DNA from: an uncultured Muribaculaceae bacterium
GTDB lineage: Bacteria; Bacteroidota; Bacteroidia; Bacteroidales; Muribaculaceae
NCBI GenBank assembly: GCA_910576775.1
Contig: CAJTJV010000017.1
Coordinates: 1 to 55,810, forward strand
DNA: 55,810 bases
Direction: 5' to 3'
This document shows positions 7,763 through 16,885 of this stretch, piece after piece (within the stretch, counting starts at the first letter, position 1; each line of letters opens with the position of its first letter). The translations under genes were made by a program, and so were the position numbers. The notes under the pieces are model-generated. The model worked only from the letters and a program-made list of their open reading frames with translations, was not told the origin of the DNA and ran no database searches.

Positions 7763-8920
7763 ATGTCCTTCGGAGATTTTTTATATTCAAATCTTTTGCA
7801 GTTTTGGGAACTGACGGGGTTTGCCAATGCAGAAATCGGCAACTTTGTCATGATTCTCGTCGGCCTATTCTTCATATGGCTTGCCATCAAGAAGAATTTC
7901 GAGCCTATGCTGCTTGTGCCAATCGGCTTCGGTATCCTTATTGGCAATATTCCTTTCAACGCTGCCGCAGGCCTTGAAATCGGCATTTACGAAGAAGGGT
8001 CTGTGCTCAACATTCTCTACAACGGTGTCGCCAAAGGATGGTATCCTCCCCTTATCTTCCTCGGCATAGGTGCGATGACAGATTTCTCGGCTCTTATAGC
8101 CAATCCCAAGCTTATGCTTATCGGTGCGGCAGCCCAGTTCGGTATCTTCGGTGCCTATATGGTGGCTCTTGCTATCGGCTTTTCTCCCGACCAGGCCGGT
8201 GCCATCGCTATTATCGGTGGTGCCGACGGCCCCACCGCAATCTTCCTTTCATCGAAACTCGCTCCAAATCTTATGGGTGCCATCGCCGTGTCTGCCTACT
8301 CCTACATGGCTCTCGTACCGGTGATCCAACCGCCGCTGATGCGCCTGTTCACAACAAAGAAAGAGCGCCTTATCCGTATGAAACCCGCACGTGCGGTATC
8401 GCAGAACGAAAAAATCATCTTCCCGATTGTAGGCATGCTACTCACCTGTTTTGTGGTACCCTCCGGTATTCCTCTGCTTGGCATGCTCTTCTTCGGCAAT
8501 CTCCTGCGTGAATGCGGTGTGACATCACGACTCGCAAAGACAGCAAGCAACGCTCTTACCGATATCGTGACCATTCTGCTCGGCATGACTGTCGGCGCAT
8601 CCACACAGGCTTCACAGTTCCTCACACCGCAGACTATCTTTATCTTCTTCCTTGGCTTCATGGCATTTATCATCGCTTCGTCGAGCGGTGTGCTCTTCGT
8701 CAAATTGTTCAATCTTATCCTTCCCAAGGAAAAGAAAATCAACCCGCTCATTGGTAACGCCGGTGTTTCGGCAGTGCCTATGTCGGCTCGTATTTCGAAC
8801 AATCTCGGTCTTGAGTACGATCCGTCCAATTATCTGCTCATGCACGCCATGGGTCCGAACGTCGCAGGTGTAATCGGTTCGGCAGTGGCAGCCGGTGTCC
8901 TCCTCGGCTTCCTTGCCTGA
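7763..8920 (+). CDS. mmdB: sodium-translocating decarboxylase beta subunit
   Basis: The product (385 aa) is a polytopic membrane protein of the OadB/MmdB/GcdB family. Diagnostic segments are LIFLGIGAMTDFSALIANPK, the conserved GGADGPTAIF with its sodium-site aspartate, and NPLIGNAGVSAVPMSAR. It releases CO2 from carboxybiotin and exports sodium ions, conserving the energy of methylmalonyl-CoA decarboxylation. It is the last gene of the operon, followed by a strong terminator. Confidence 0.95.
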   Translation: MSFGDFLYSNLLQFWELTGFANAEIGNFVMILVGLFFIWLAIKKNFEPMLLVPIGFGILIGNIPFNAAAGLEIGIYEEGSVLNILYNGVAKGWYPPLIFLGIGAMTDFSALIANPKLMLIGAAAQFGIFGAYMVALAIGFSPDQAGAIAIIGGADGPTAIFLSSKLAPNLMGAIAVSAYSYMALVPVIQPPLMRLFTTKKERLIRMKPARAVSQNEKIIFPIVGMLLTCFVVPSGIPLLGMLFFGNLLRECGVTSRLAKTASNALTDIVTILLGMTVGASTQASQFLTPQTIFIFFLGFMAFIIASSSGVLFVKLFNLILPKEKKINPLIGNAGVSAVPMSARISNNLGLEYDPSNYLLMHAMGPNVAGVIGSAVAAGVLLGFLA

Positions 8921-8942
8921 TAAAATTATTCCCTAAAAATAC

Positions 8943-8982
8943 TCAGGAGGCAAGCCATCTAAAGCATGCCTCCTGATTTTTT
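8943..8982 (+). terminator. terminator of the methylmalonyl-CoA decarboxylase operon
   Basis: TCAGGAGGCA (8943-8952) pairs with TGCCTCCTGA (8967-8976), followed by TTTTTTATT. It ends the five-gene operon 22 bases after mmdB. The next gene starts only 14 bases later. Confidence 0.88.
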
Positions 8983-8996
8983 ATTATAATGTAATC

Positions 8997-9425
8997 ATGT
9001 ACAACAATCAAAGTAATTTCAACATCGAGCCCCGCAATATCATAAAGCCTCTCGCGTGGGCTGTAGCATGCATCGCCGTACTTGTAATAGCAATGGCATT
9101 CATCCGTCCGTGGTATAATGTATGGTCGCAGGAAATGGAAGGAAAGGCAGAGTTTGCCAAGGCCGAACAGAACCGTAAAATCAAAATTGAAGAAGCACGG
9201 GCAAACCTTGAAGCTGAAAAACTCAATGCTCAGGCAGAAATCGAGAGAGCCAAAGGCGCGGCCGAAGCTATCCGCATCGAAAATGGTTCTATAACTCCTA
9301 CATATATCCAGTACCTTTGGGTACGCCAGCAATCGGATCTCAGCGACAAAACCGTTATCTACGTTCCAACCGAAACCAATCTTCCTATCCTGGAATCGAC
9401 CCGCGCGCTATCCATTCCCAAATAG
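8997..9425 (+). CDS. mini prohibitin-like (SPFH tail) membrane protein
   Basis: The 142-residue product has one N-terminal membrane helix (about 17-38), a charged coiled coil rich in E, A and K (about 45-95) and a C-terminal segment (AEAIRIENGS, YIQYLWVRQQSDLSDKTVIYVPTETNLPIL) like the end of prohibitin/HflK-type proteins. The globular band-7 domain that should lie between helix and coil is missing. It could be a scaffold or an assembly partner of full SPFH proteins; no function is known to me. It starts right after the mmd operon terminator and ends three bases before the convergent CDF gene. Confidence 0.65.
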   Translation: MYNNQSNFNIEPRNIIKPLAWAVACIAVLVIAMAFIRPWYNVWSQEMEGKAEFAKAEQNRKIKIEEARANLEAEKLNAQAEIERAKGAAEAIRIENGSITPTYIQYLWVRQQSDLSDKTVIYVPTETNLPILESTRALSIPK

Positions 9426-9428
9426 ATA

Positions 9429-10316
9429 TTATAGAGGCTCCATGTGGACTGTGACATGTGTCGATGCGCCATAGCGGCTGCGAATGCGACTTTCAACGCT
9501 TGAAGCGATATCATGCGCACGAGTAAGAGTCATCGAGCCATCCATTTTCACATGCACATCTATAGCCCGGCGCTCTCCTATACGACGCGTACGCAAATGA
9601 TGCAGTCCATCCACTCCGGGAACAGACATAATAATTCTTTCAATATCCCTGCGTTCCTCGAGCGGCAGGGATTTTTCAAGTAACTCTCCAAGAGAAGGCT
9701 TCATCAGATCGATAGAAGTCTTTATAATATAGATACTCACAACACTTGCAGCAATAGGATCGAGTACAACCCACCTGTCGCCTAAAATCATGGCACCTCC
9801 GATACCGATAAAAGCCGCGATTGAAGTGAGTGCATCGCTACGATGATGCCAGGCATTTGCAACGAGCGCCTGTGAATCTATCTTACGCCCGGCACGAATT
9901 GTGTAATGGAACAATAACTCTTTTAATACAATAGACACTCCTGCGGCAGTTAGCGCCCATTCGTTTGGCATTTCCAATTGAACGCCTTTACAATAATCTA
10001 CAATATTGGCGATTCCTTCATATAAAAGGAAAACACCGGCAGCAGAAAGAATCAGACCTATAATGATGGCTGCAAGTGTTTCATATTTACCATAACCGTA
10101 CTCATGATTTTCGTCGACGGGACGTCCTGCAATCCTAATAAAGACCAGTACAACAATATCGCTTATAAAGTCGGATAATGAGTGCACCGCATCTGCAATC
10201 AACGCAGAGCTCCGGCCTACGACTCCGGCAAAAAATTTGAAAATTACAAGCAGCAGATTTACCACGCTGCCGACAAGAGTAACCTTTGATATCTGCTTCT
10301 GGCGAGAATCAGTCAT
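9429..10316 (-). CDS. cation diffusion facilitator transporter
   Basis: The product (295 aa) has six predicted membrane helices followed by a cytoplasmic ferredoxin-like domain (about 210-295). The metal site HSLSDFISD in helix 2 and HHRSDALTS in helix 5 match the HxxxD / HxxxD pattern of zinc/iron/manganese exporters of the CDF family. It is probably an inner-membrane divalent metal efflux protein; the metal cannot be read from the sequence. It is convergent with the mini prohibitin gene. Confidence 0.9.
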   Translation of the reverse strand: MTDSRQKQISKVTLVGSVVNLLLVIFKFFAGVVGRSSALIADAVHSLSDFISDIVVLVFIRIAGRPVDENHEYGYGKYETLAAIIIGLILSAAGVFLLYEGIANIVDYCKGVQLEMPNEWALTAAGVSIVLKELLFHYTIRAGRKIDSQALVANAWHHRSDALTSIAAFIGIGGAMILGDRWVVLDPIAASVVSIYIIKTSIDLMKPSLGELLEKSLPLEERRDIERIIMSVPGVDGLHHLRTRRIGERRAIDVHVKMDGSMTLTRAHDIASSVESRIRSRYGASTHVTVHMEPL

Positions 10317-10340
10317 AATACTATATAACGCTTAATTACT

Positions 10341-10384
10341 AAAAATGATAAATGCAGCGCCTTAAACTATACACTGCATTTATC
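10341..10384 (-). terminator. terminator of the trmD operon
   Basis: On the minus strand GATAAATGCAG / CTGCATTTATC (10374-10384 with 10347-10357) is followed by ATTTTTAG. It lies just past the trmD stop. Confidence 0.85.
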
Positions 10385-10390
10385 AATTAC

Positions 10391-11065
10391 TTATTTAAGA
10401 AGATCCGGTCTTAACCGCCTCGTCCTTTCAAGAGCCTGTTCGTGGTGCCACTCGTCAATTTTGGCCTGATGGCCGGATAAAAGTATCGGAGGCACCTCCC
10501 AACCTTTGTAGTCGGATGGCCTAGTGTAAATCGGAGGTTCAAGAAGATTGTCCTGAAAAGAGTCTGTAAGAGCGCTCTGCTCGTCACCGATAGCACCGGG
10601 AATAAGACGCACTATAGCATCCGTAATTATGGCGGCCGGCATTTCCCCCCCGGTAAGAACATAATCTCCTATCGAAATCTCTCTTGTTATCAAATGTTCG
10701 CGAATACGGTAATCAATACCCTTATAATGGCCGCAGAGAATTATAATATTGTCAAGCAGCGAAAGACTGTTTGCAATTCTCTGATTGAAGACCTCGCCGT
10801 CCGGAGCGGTAAAGATTACCTCATCGTACTCGCGTTCGGCCTTCAAGGCACTTATACAACGGTCGACAGGCTCTATCTGGATAACCATTCCGGCTTCTCC
10901 TCCGAATGGATAGTCATCCACCTTTCGATAACGGTTGGTGGTATAGTCGCGTAGATTGTGGACTTTTATCTCGCATAGACCTTTATCCTGCGCACGCTTC
11001 AGAATCGAACAGCCTAAAGGCGATTCGAGCATTTCCGGCAAAACAGTAATTATGTCGATGCGCAT
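10391..11065 (-). CDS. trmD: tRNA (guanine-N1)-methyltransferase
   Basis: The product (224 aa) is a SPOUT-class trefoil-knot enzyme that methylates G37 of tRNAs read at CCN and similar codons, using SAM. The knot motifs LCGHYKGIDYRI and SIGDYVLTGGEMPA are intact. It is six bases after purT and is last of a four-gene minus-strand operon, rather than in the rimM-rplS context of other phyla. Confidence 0.95.
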   Translation of the reverse strand: MRIDIITVLPEMLESPLGCSILKRAQDKGLCEIKVHNLRDYTTNRYRKVDDYPFGGEAGMVIQIEPVDRCISALKAEREYDEVIFTAPDGEVFNQRIANSLSLLDNIIILCGHYKGIDYRIREHLITREISIGDYVLTGGEMPAAIITDAIVRLIPGAIGDEQSALTDSFQDNLLEPPIYTRPSDYKGWEVPPILLSGHQAKIDEWHHEQALERTRRLRPDLLK

Positions 11066-11071
11066 ACCCGG

Positions 11072-12262
11072 TTAGCGTTCAAGAACCTTAACAACAAGAG
11101 CGTCATAGGCACGGTCGGCTTTTGCACGAGCCTCTTCAAGCGTATCCGCAGTAGCAAGTATCACACCCATGCGACGGTGTCCCTTGATTTCCGGTTTTCC
11201 GAAAATACGTATCTGCACACCGGGCTCGGCAAGAACTTTTTCAAGATTCTCCATTACAATTTTATCGGTATCTCCTTCAACGACAATAGCTTTAGATGCC
11301 GAAGGACCATAGAATCTGATTTCGGGAACCGGAAGGCCGAGCAGTGCACGCGCATGAAGTGCGAACTCACTGAGATCTTGTGAAATCATTGTCACCATAC
11401 CGGTATCATGCGGGCGCGGAGAAACCTCACTGAAAATAACCTTGTCGCCTTTTACAAACAGCTCAACACCGAAAATACCATATCCACCAAGCGCGGTGGT
11501 GATTGCTGCAGCCATTTCCTGTGCGGCCCGGAGAGCGTCTTCCGACATAGGCTGAGGCTGCCAGCTCATGCGATAATCACCATTTACCTGAATGTGCCCC
11601 ACTGGAGGACAGAACACTGTACCGCTTACACTGCGCACTGTAAGAAGAGTGATTTCATAGTCGAAATCAACAAAACCCTCAACGATTACGCGACCGGCTC
11701 CCGCACGGCCACCTTCCTGAGCCTCGCGCCATGCGCCTTCAATCTCAGCTTCTGTTTTTACCGTCGACTGTCCATGGCCCGACGAACTCATTACAGGCTT
11801 GACAACAACCGGCAGACCGATTTCTTCAATAGCAGCCTTGAATTCTTCAAACGTCGATGCAAATCTATAGGGCGACGTTTCAAGTCCGAGTTCTTCGGCA
11901 GCAAGTCGGCGGATACCCTCTCGGTTCATTGTAAGACGGGCGGCGCGAGCTGTAGGAGTGACATTGAATCCTTCAGCTTCAAGTTCGACAAGTTTAGGAG
12001 TCGCGATAGCCTCGATTTCCGGAATGATATGGTCGGGCTTCTCAAGTTCAACAATCTGTGCCAGACGGTCGCCGTCAAGCATATTGAAAACATAACTGCG
12101 GTGAGCCACCTGCATTGCAGGCGCGTTAGGATATTTGTCGCATGCCACAACCTCGACTCCGAGACGCTGCAATTCAATTGTAACTTCTTTGCCAAGCTCA
12201 CCGCTGCCAAGCAGGAGAGCCTTACGTCCGACAGGTGTCAGGACCGAACCAATAGATGCCAT
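11072..12262 (-). CDS. purT: formate-dependent phosphoribosylglycinamide formyltransferase
   Basis: The product (396 aa) is an ATP-grasp enzyme that makes formyl-GAR from GAR, formate and ATP in purine synthesis. It opens with the LLLGSGELGKEVTIE dinucleotide-like fold and carries VVKPVMSSSGHGQS of the ATP-grasp domain and SEVSPRPHDTGMVT near the metal site. Length matches PurT. It sits eight bases after tatD within the prenyl synthase-tatD-purT-trmD operon. Confidence 0.95.
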   Translation of the reverse strand: MASIGSVLTPVGRKALLLGSGELGKEVTIELQRLGVEVVACDKYPNAPAMQVAHRSYVFNMLDGDRLAQIVELEKPDHIIPEIEAIATPKLVELEAEGFNVTPTARAARLTMNREGIRRLAAEELGLETSPYRFASTFEEFKAAIEEIGLPVVVKPVMSSSGHGQSTVKTEAEIEGAWREAQEGGRAGAGRVIVEGFVDFDYEITLLTVRSVSGTVFCPPVGHIQVNGDYRMSWQPQPMSEDALRAAQEMAAAITTALGGYGIFGVELFVKGDKVIFSEVSPRPHDTGMVTMISQDLSEFALHARALLGLPVPEIRFYGPSASKAIVVEGDTDKIVMENLEKVLAEPGVQIRIFGKPEIKGHRRMGVILATADTLEEARAKADRAYDALVVKVLER

Positions 12263-12270
12263 AGATATTA

Positions 12271-13062
12271 TTATATTTTAAAGAATTTATTTGCATTCTG
12301 AGTAGTTATTTCAGCCATAGCCTCGAATGACATTCCAAGAGCATCCGCCATTTTGCGTACTATAAAAGGAATCCAGGCGCTTTCGTTGCGCCTGCCACGG
12401 TTTGGAACAGGAGCAAGATATGGAGAATCAGTCTCTGAAAGAAGGCGCTCGGCTCCTATCGCAGGGAGAACTTCGGCAAGCTTTGAATTTTTGAAAGTCA
12501 CAATACCGTTGATACCAAAGTAATAGTCACCGACAAGCCGGATTCGCTCCACATCCTCAATAGTACCTCCGAAACTATGAAACACACACTGCACATCCTT
12601 ATGCCCTCTAATTATTTCAAGAACGTTGTCAAGCCCCTCTCGACAATGAATGATAACAGGCAGCTGCAATTCGGATGCGACCGACATCTGCTCGTCAAGA
12701 ACAAGCATCTGCTCGCGCTCGAATGTCCTATCCCAATATAAATCGATTCCAATTTCTCCAACTGCGACAAAATTTGAAGGCGCAGATTGCAGAATATTCA
12801 TGATATAATCAAGTTCGACGCGCCAATTCTCTTTGATTTCTGTCGGATGCAGCCCCATTGCGACAAATGTCGACGACGGACGTCTGGAATGCAGCTTCAT
12901 CATCGGCTCAATCGAGAAACGGTCGACATTCGGAAATACCATTCTTTCAACTCCCGCTTCAATCGCACGGTCGACAGCCGCGCACTGCCCAGCCATCGAT
13001 TCGACCGCCTGGCCGTCAACGGAGAATTCATCCATATAAATATGGGTGTGAGTGTCTATCAT
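12271..13062 (-). CDS. TatD family metal-dependent hydrolase (deoxyribonuclease)
   Basis: The product (263 aa) starts MIDTHTHIYMDEF, giving the HxH metal site of the TIM-barrel amidohydrolase fold; VGEIGIDLYW, PVIIHCREG and LLSETDSPYLAPVP supply the other metal ligands. Family members are 3'-5' exonucleases or DNA quality-control enzymes. I start at MIDTHTH because the upstream codons lie inside the preceding prenyl synthase gene, whose stop is one base away. Confidence 0.92.
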   Translation of the reverse strand: MIDTHTHIYMDEFSVDGQAVESMAGQCAAVDRAIEAGVERMVFPNVDRFSIEPMMKLHSRRPSSTFVAMGLHPTEIKENWRVELDYIMNILQSAPSNFVAVGEIGIDLYWDRTFEREQMLVLDEQMSVASELQLPVIIHCREGLDNVLEIIRGHKDVQCVFHSFGGTIEDVERIRLVGDYYFGINGIVTFKNSKLAEVLPAIGAERLLSETDSPYLAPVPNRGRRNESAWIPFIVRKMADALGMSFEAMAEITTQNANKFFKI

Positions 13063-13063
13063 G

Positions 13064-14029
13064 TCAGTGTGTACGTGTCGATGCTTCACGGGCAAGATTC
13101 TCAAAGAATACTCGTGCCCCATTATCGATATTCAACCCGGAAAGATGCGCTATCGCACGCTCACTATATGCTTTTGCAGCAGCGTTGCACCGCTCGTCGA
13201 GTTTCAGACGGAGATAAACGGCTTTTACCTGCGAAATCAGCTCTTCGTCTTCAAGATCCTCTCGCAGAATTTCCGGGAGCTCATCCTGTGCTTCGTTTAG
13301 AGCATTGATTAGAAGCCAAGTCTTCTTTCGGTTACGAATATCACCTCCTATTTCCTTTCCGAAAACTACCGGGTCGCCGAAAGTATCAAGCCAATCGTCG
13401 CGCATCTGGAACGCGAGTCCGAGGGCCTCACCGTAAGCGTAAAAGGCCGCACATACCTCAGTGGATGCACCTGCCATAATAGCGCCAAGGCTGCAAGCCC
13501 CGGCAAGGAGCACGGATGTCTTGAGGCGAATCATCTCCATATATTCTTTTACCGGGACATCCATGCGCTCTTCAAATTCCATATCAAGCTGCTGCCCTTC
13601 ATATACAAGCATGGCTGTGCTGTTAAAGCATTCATTCAAATCGGCAAGCTTATCGGACGGACATTTTGAAAGATACATAGAAGAGAGTGTCAGCATGGCA
13701 TCACCGGACAATATGGCTGTATTGCTGCCCCACCGCTTATGGACAGTCGGACGGCCACGCCGGAGGTCGGCGTTATCCATTACATCGTCATGCAGGAGCG
13801 TGAAATTATGAAACAATTCTATTGCAATAGCCTGGTTGATGGCTTCTGATGCCGGCCGGTGCGAGAGAGCTTCATATACTGCAAGTGTAAGCATAGGTCG
13901 AATACGTTTCCCACCGGTTTCAAGTGTGTAACGAACCGGTGCAAACAGGCCGGGAGTTGCTGAAGGATATTGTATTGAAGATACAGCTTCGTTTATCAGC
14001 TCTGAAAAATGCTCAAGGGTGTATGCCAT
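13064..14029 (-). CDS. short-chain polyprenyl diphosphate synthase
   Basis: The product (321 aa) carries both aspartate-rich motifs of trans-prenyl transferases: LLHDDVMDNADLRRG and FQMRDDWLDTFGD, plus GGKRIRPML at the start. It condenses isopentenyl diphosphate onto an allylic diphosphate, probably making geranylgeranyl or farnesyl diphosphate. The exact chain length cannot be read with certainty; the bulky residues before the first DDxxD would decide. It is first in its operon. Confidence 0.88.
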   Translation of the reverse strand: MAYTLEHFSELINEAVSSIQYPSATPGLFAPVRYTLETGGKRIRPMLTLAVYEALSHRPASEAINQAIAIELFHNFTLLHDDVMDNADLRRGRPTVHKRWGSNTAILSGDAMLTLSSMYLSKCPSDKLADLNECFNSTAMLVYEGQQLDMEFEERMDVPVKEYMEMIRLKTSVLLAGACSLGAIMAGASTEVCAAFYAYGEALGLAFQMRDDWLDTFGDPVVFGKEIGGDIRNRKKTWLLINALNEAQDELPEILREDLEDEELISQVKAVYLRLKLDERCNAAAKAYSERAIAHLSGLNIDNGARVFFENLAREASTRTH

Positions 14030-14048
14030 CGCAAAGTAATTGTTTTTG

Positions 14049-14056
14049 CAAAATTA
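14049..14056 (-). promoter_or_regulatory. -7 box of the prenyl synthase operon
   Basis: The minus strand reads TAATTTTG 19 bases before the start codon, fitting TAnnTTTG. It implies a very short leader. Confidence 0.5.
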
Positions 14057-14122
14057 CTCAAAAAAAACGAGATTCAGAAAACAGCGATGTCAGATTTGAA
14101 ATTTTCAGCCGGCTTACAATAC

Positions 14123-14158
14123 AGAAAAAGAAAAACGACTCCGAAGAACCGTTTTTCT
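14123..14158 (-). terminator. terminator of lon
   Basis: On the minus strand AGAAAAACG / CGTTTTTCT (14150-14158 with 14129-14137) enclose a 12-base loop with a TTCG core and are followed by TTTTTCTG. It lies 25 bases past the lon stop. Confidence 0.82.
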
Positions 14159-14183
14159 ATACATATCATATTAATTCAATTTC

Positions 14184-16628
14184 TCAGATTTCAAGATTCA
14201 ACGGATTGGCCACCAGTTCGTCTGTTATGGCAAAATCGAGAACTTCATTTACATTTTTGACGAAATGGAAGGTTAGACCATCTGTATAAGCTACCGGTAT
14301 ATCATCTACATCTCGGCGGTTGTCTGCAGACATAACAATATCTGTTATACCTGCACGTTTTGCAGCAAGTATCTTCTCTCTGATCCCGCCTACCGGCAGC
14401 ACACGTCCGCGAAGAGTCATTTCTCCTGTCATGGCTACCCTCGGAGCCACGCGACGCTGCAGGAACGTACTTACGATCGATGTCACAATCGTTATACCGG
14501 CAGAAGGGCCATCCTTTGGCACGGCTCCTTCCGGAAAATGAACATGAAGCGAGTATTTTTCAAACAATTCAGGATTAATACCTATCTCTCGCGCATGCGA
14601 CCTCACCCATTGGTAAGCGATAGATGCCGATTCCTTCATCACATCGCCGAGTTTGCCGGTAAGAGTAAGCGCGGGTGTTTTGGCAGGATAAAGAGACGAC
14701 TCTGCAAGAAGAATTTCACCACCGACCTCAGTCCATGCCAAACCTGTTACAACTCCGGCAAAATCATTGCCCTCGTATCTATCCGGAATATGAGGCGCAA
14801 GACCAAGCAGTCCGTAAAGATGTTCCGGCATAATCTCTTTCGGGAACTCTGTCTGCTTCATCTTGGCAAGAATATACTTGCGTGCAATTGCATTGAGACG
14901 CTTTTCAAGAGTGCGGACACCACTCTCCGAGGTATAGTTTCGGACAATTTCGGCGAGAGCTTCGTCAGATAAACTGAAATCATCATTTTCGATTTTCATC
15001 TGTTCCAATATCCTCGGGATAAGATGACGGCGGGCTATCTCCATCTTTTCCTCAACCAGATATCCGGGAATCTCTATAACTTCCATACGGTCGATAAGAG
15101 GGCGTGCCACTGTTGAAAGAGTATTTGCCGTAGCTATGAATAGTACATCGGAAAGGTCATAATCCACATCAATATAATTATCGTGGAAACGACAGTTCTG
15201 CTCGGGATCAAGCACCTCAAGCAACGCAGCCCCCGGATCGCCCTTATAATCCGCGCCGATTTTGTCAATTTCGTCAAGAAGAAGCACCGGATTTGAGACC
15301 CCGGCACGCTTCATGGCGTCAATTATACGTCCGGGCATGGCACCGATATATGTACGGCGATGACCGCGAATTTCAGCTTCATCATGGAGACCTCCGAAAC
15401 TTACACGCTCATAATTACGGCCCAAGGCCTTTGCCACTGAGCGGCCTATCGAAGTCTTACCAACACCGGGAGGCCCGACGAGGCAAATAATCGGAGCCTT
15501 GCCAACAGAATTGCGCATCACCACTGCCATCTGCTCAAGGATACGTTCCTTCACCTTTTTCAGGCCATAATGATCGTTCTCAAGTATCTCCTCAGCCTTT
15601 TCAAAATCTTCATTTACCTTTGTCTTCTTGTTCCACGGCAACCGCACGAGTGTATCAAGATAAGAATAAAGCACAGAATAGTCTGGCGATGACGGATTAT
15701 AACGGCGAAGCTTCTCAATCTCTTTATGAAAAAGGGTCTGCACATCTTTTGGCATGCCGGCTTTATCTCCTTGTTCCATCAGCTCGTCGATTTCGTCGCT
15801 GTCATTGCCATAAAGCGTCTCCCTTATGGCCTCCATCTGCTGCTGAAGAAAAGCATTTTTCTGATTTTCGTCGAGCGAACGTTTTGCCTTCTTCATGATA
15901 TCCTCCGTAACCTTCATTCGGTCTACAAGGACGTATAGCTGTGATAGAAGACCGGTAGCCCGCTCGGCAAGGCTCGTCTTGGCAAGTAACGACACCTTAT
16001 CCGGAATATCAAAAGGAGCATTGGTACACAGGAAATTTACCAGCGTGACATTATCATCGATATTGCTGATTGTGTTTTTGGCAAGCTCCGGGTTAGTTTT
16101 TGACAGAAGGTCGTTCGAAACACGCCTGATTTCGGCACAAGTGGCATTGAACATCGTATTGTCAACCGCCTCTTTGTCAGGCATTATCTTAACTCGGGCG
16201 TATATAGTCTCGCCATATCGTCCTTGCGCCTTCCCCATAACGCGAAATCTGTCGCGACTACGCACAAGCGCGAATTTCACGCCGTCGGGACGCTCAAAAA
16301 TAGTAAGAACATCGGCGATAACACCATATTTATATAATCCCGTAGTAAGTGCCGGTTTATCCTCATCGGCATCCATCTGACAGATAATGCCGATAGGAGT
16401 GCCGTCCTCATGCGCGGTCGTGGCAGTCTCCAATGATGACGGCCGCCCAAGTTCGAAAGTCACTGTGATACCGGGGAACATTACCAGATTACGCGTAGGC
16501 AATATCGGAAGCGCCTCACAATCAGGCTCTTTGCCGAATTTATCAAGCGCAATTTCAATTCTCTGCATATCGAGGCTGACAGCTTCGGGGGCTCCGAAGA
16601 TATTTTTCAAATCATCTTTATTGTCCAT
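14184..16628 (-). CDS. lon: ATP-dependent Lon protease
   Basis: The product (814 aa) has the N-terminal substrate-binding LON domain, a coiled middle, an AAA+ module (Walker A GPPGVGKTS, Walker B LLLDEIDKIG) and a C-terminal Ser-Lys protease domain (PKDGPSAG with the catalytic serine, then GEMTLRGRVLPVGGIREK). It degrades misfolded and regulatory proteins in the cytoplasm. I start at MDNKDDLKNIFG; 14 further codons upstream are open but look unconserved. It is a single gene with its own promoter and terminator. Confidence 0.96.
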   Translation of the reverse strand: MDNKDDLKNIFGAPEAVSLDMQRIEIALDKFGKEPDCEALPILPTRNLVMFPGITVTFELGRPSSLETATTAHEDGTPIGIICQMDADEDKPALTTGLYKYGVIADVLTIFERPDGVKFALVRSRDRFRVMGKAQGRYGETIYARVKIMPDKEAVDNTMFNATCAEIRRVSNDLLSKTNPELAKNTISNIDDNVTLVNFLCTNAPFDIPDKVSLLAKTSLAERATGLLSQLYVLVDRMKVTEDIMKKAKRSLDENQKNAFLQQQMEAIRETLYGNDSDEIDELMEQGDKAGMPKDVQTLFHKEIEKLRRYNPSSPDYSVLYSYLDTLVRLPWNKKTKVNEDFEKAEEILENDHYGLKKVKERILEQMAVVMRNSVGKAPIICLVGPPGVGKTSIGRSVAKALGRNYERVSFGGLHDEAEIRGHRRTYIGAMPGRIIDAMKRAGVSNPVLLLDEIDKIGADYKGDPGAALLEVLDPEQNCRFHDNYIDVDYDLSDVLFIATANTLSTVARPLIDRMEVIEIPGYLVEEKMEIARRHLIPRILEQMKIENDDFSLSDEALAEIVRNYTSESGVRTLEKRLNAIARKYILAKMKQTEFPKEIMPEHLYGLLGLAPHIPDRYEGNDFAGVVTGLAWTEVGGEILLAESSLYPAKTPALTLTGKLGDVMKESASIAYQWVRSHAREIGINPELFEKYSLHVHFPEGAVPKDGPSAGITIVTSIVSTFLQRRVAPRVAMTGEMTLRGRVLPVGGIREKILAAKRAGITDIVMSADNRRDVDDIPVAYTDGLTFHFVKNVNEVLDFAITDELVANPLNLEI

Positions 16629-16667
16629 GAATAAGTGCTTTACAATCCTTCTTAGCAAAAACGAGGC

Positions 16668-16675
16668 CAAAATTA
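16668..16675 (-). promoter_or_regulatory. -7 box of lon
   Basis: The minus strand reads TAATTTTG 39 bases before the lon start, fitting TAnnTTTG. The -33 element is not obvious. Confidence 0.5.
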
Positions 16676-16834
16676 CTAAAAATTGCGTAAATACAGAATT
16701 GTTAGTTAAGGAATCTTACAAAAAGATTGTTTTACATCGAAAAGACAACACAAGTGCGAATTTTATGTTTTCAAACATATTATTTTTTCATGCAGAAAGA
16801 AAATTATTGCATAAATTGCAGCCGAAAAACAATA

Positions 16835-16853
16835 ATGCTTTACTACAAAGCAT
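16835..16853 (+). promoter_or_regulatory. small hairpin in the leader of the EF-G2 gene
   Basis: ATGCTTT and AAAGCAT form a perfect 7-bp stem with a 5-base loop, 32 bases before the start codon. There is no T-run after it, so it is not a terminator. It could shape translation initiation or mRNA stability; this is inference. Confidence 0.3.
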
Positions 16854-16885
16854 GAAACAAGACATAATATCATAAACCCGATAGC

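Noticed and set aside
11408..12301. 297-codon frame antisense to purT
   Set aside because: It overlaps purT completely, has no recognisable domain and is rich in C, R, H and F as shadow frames are.
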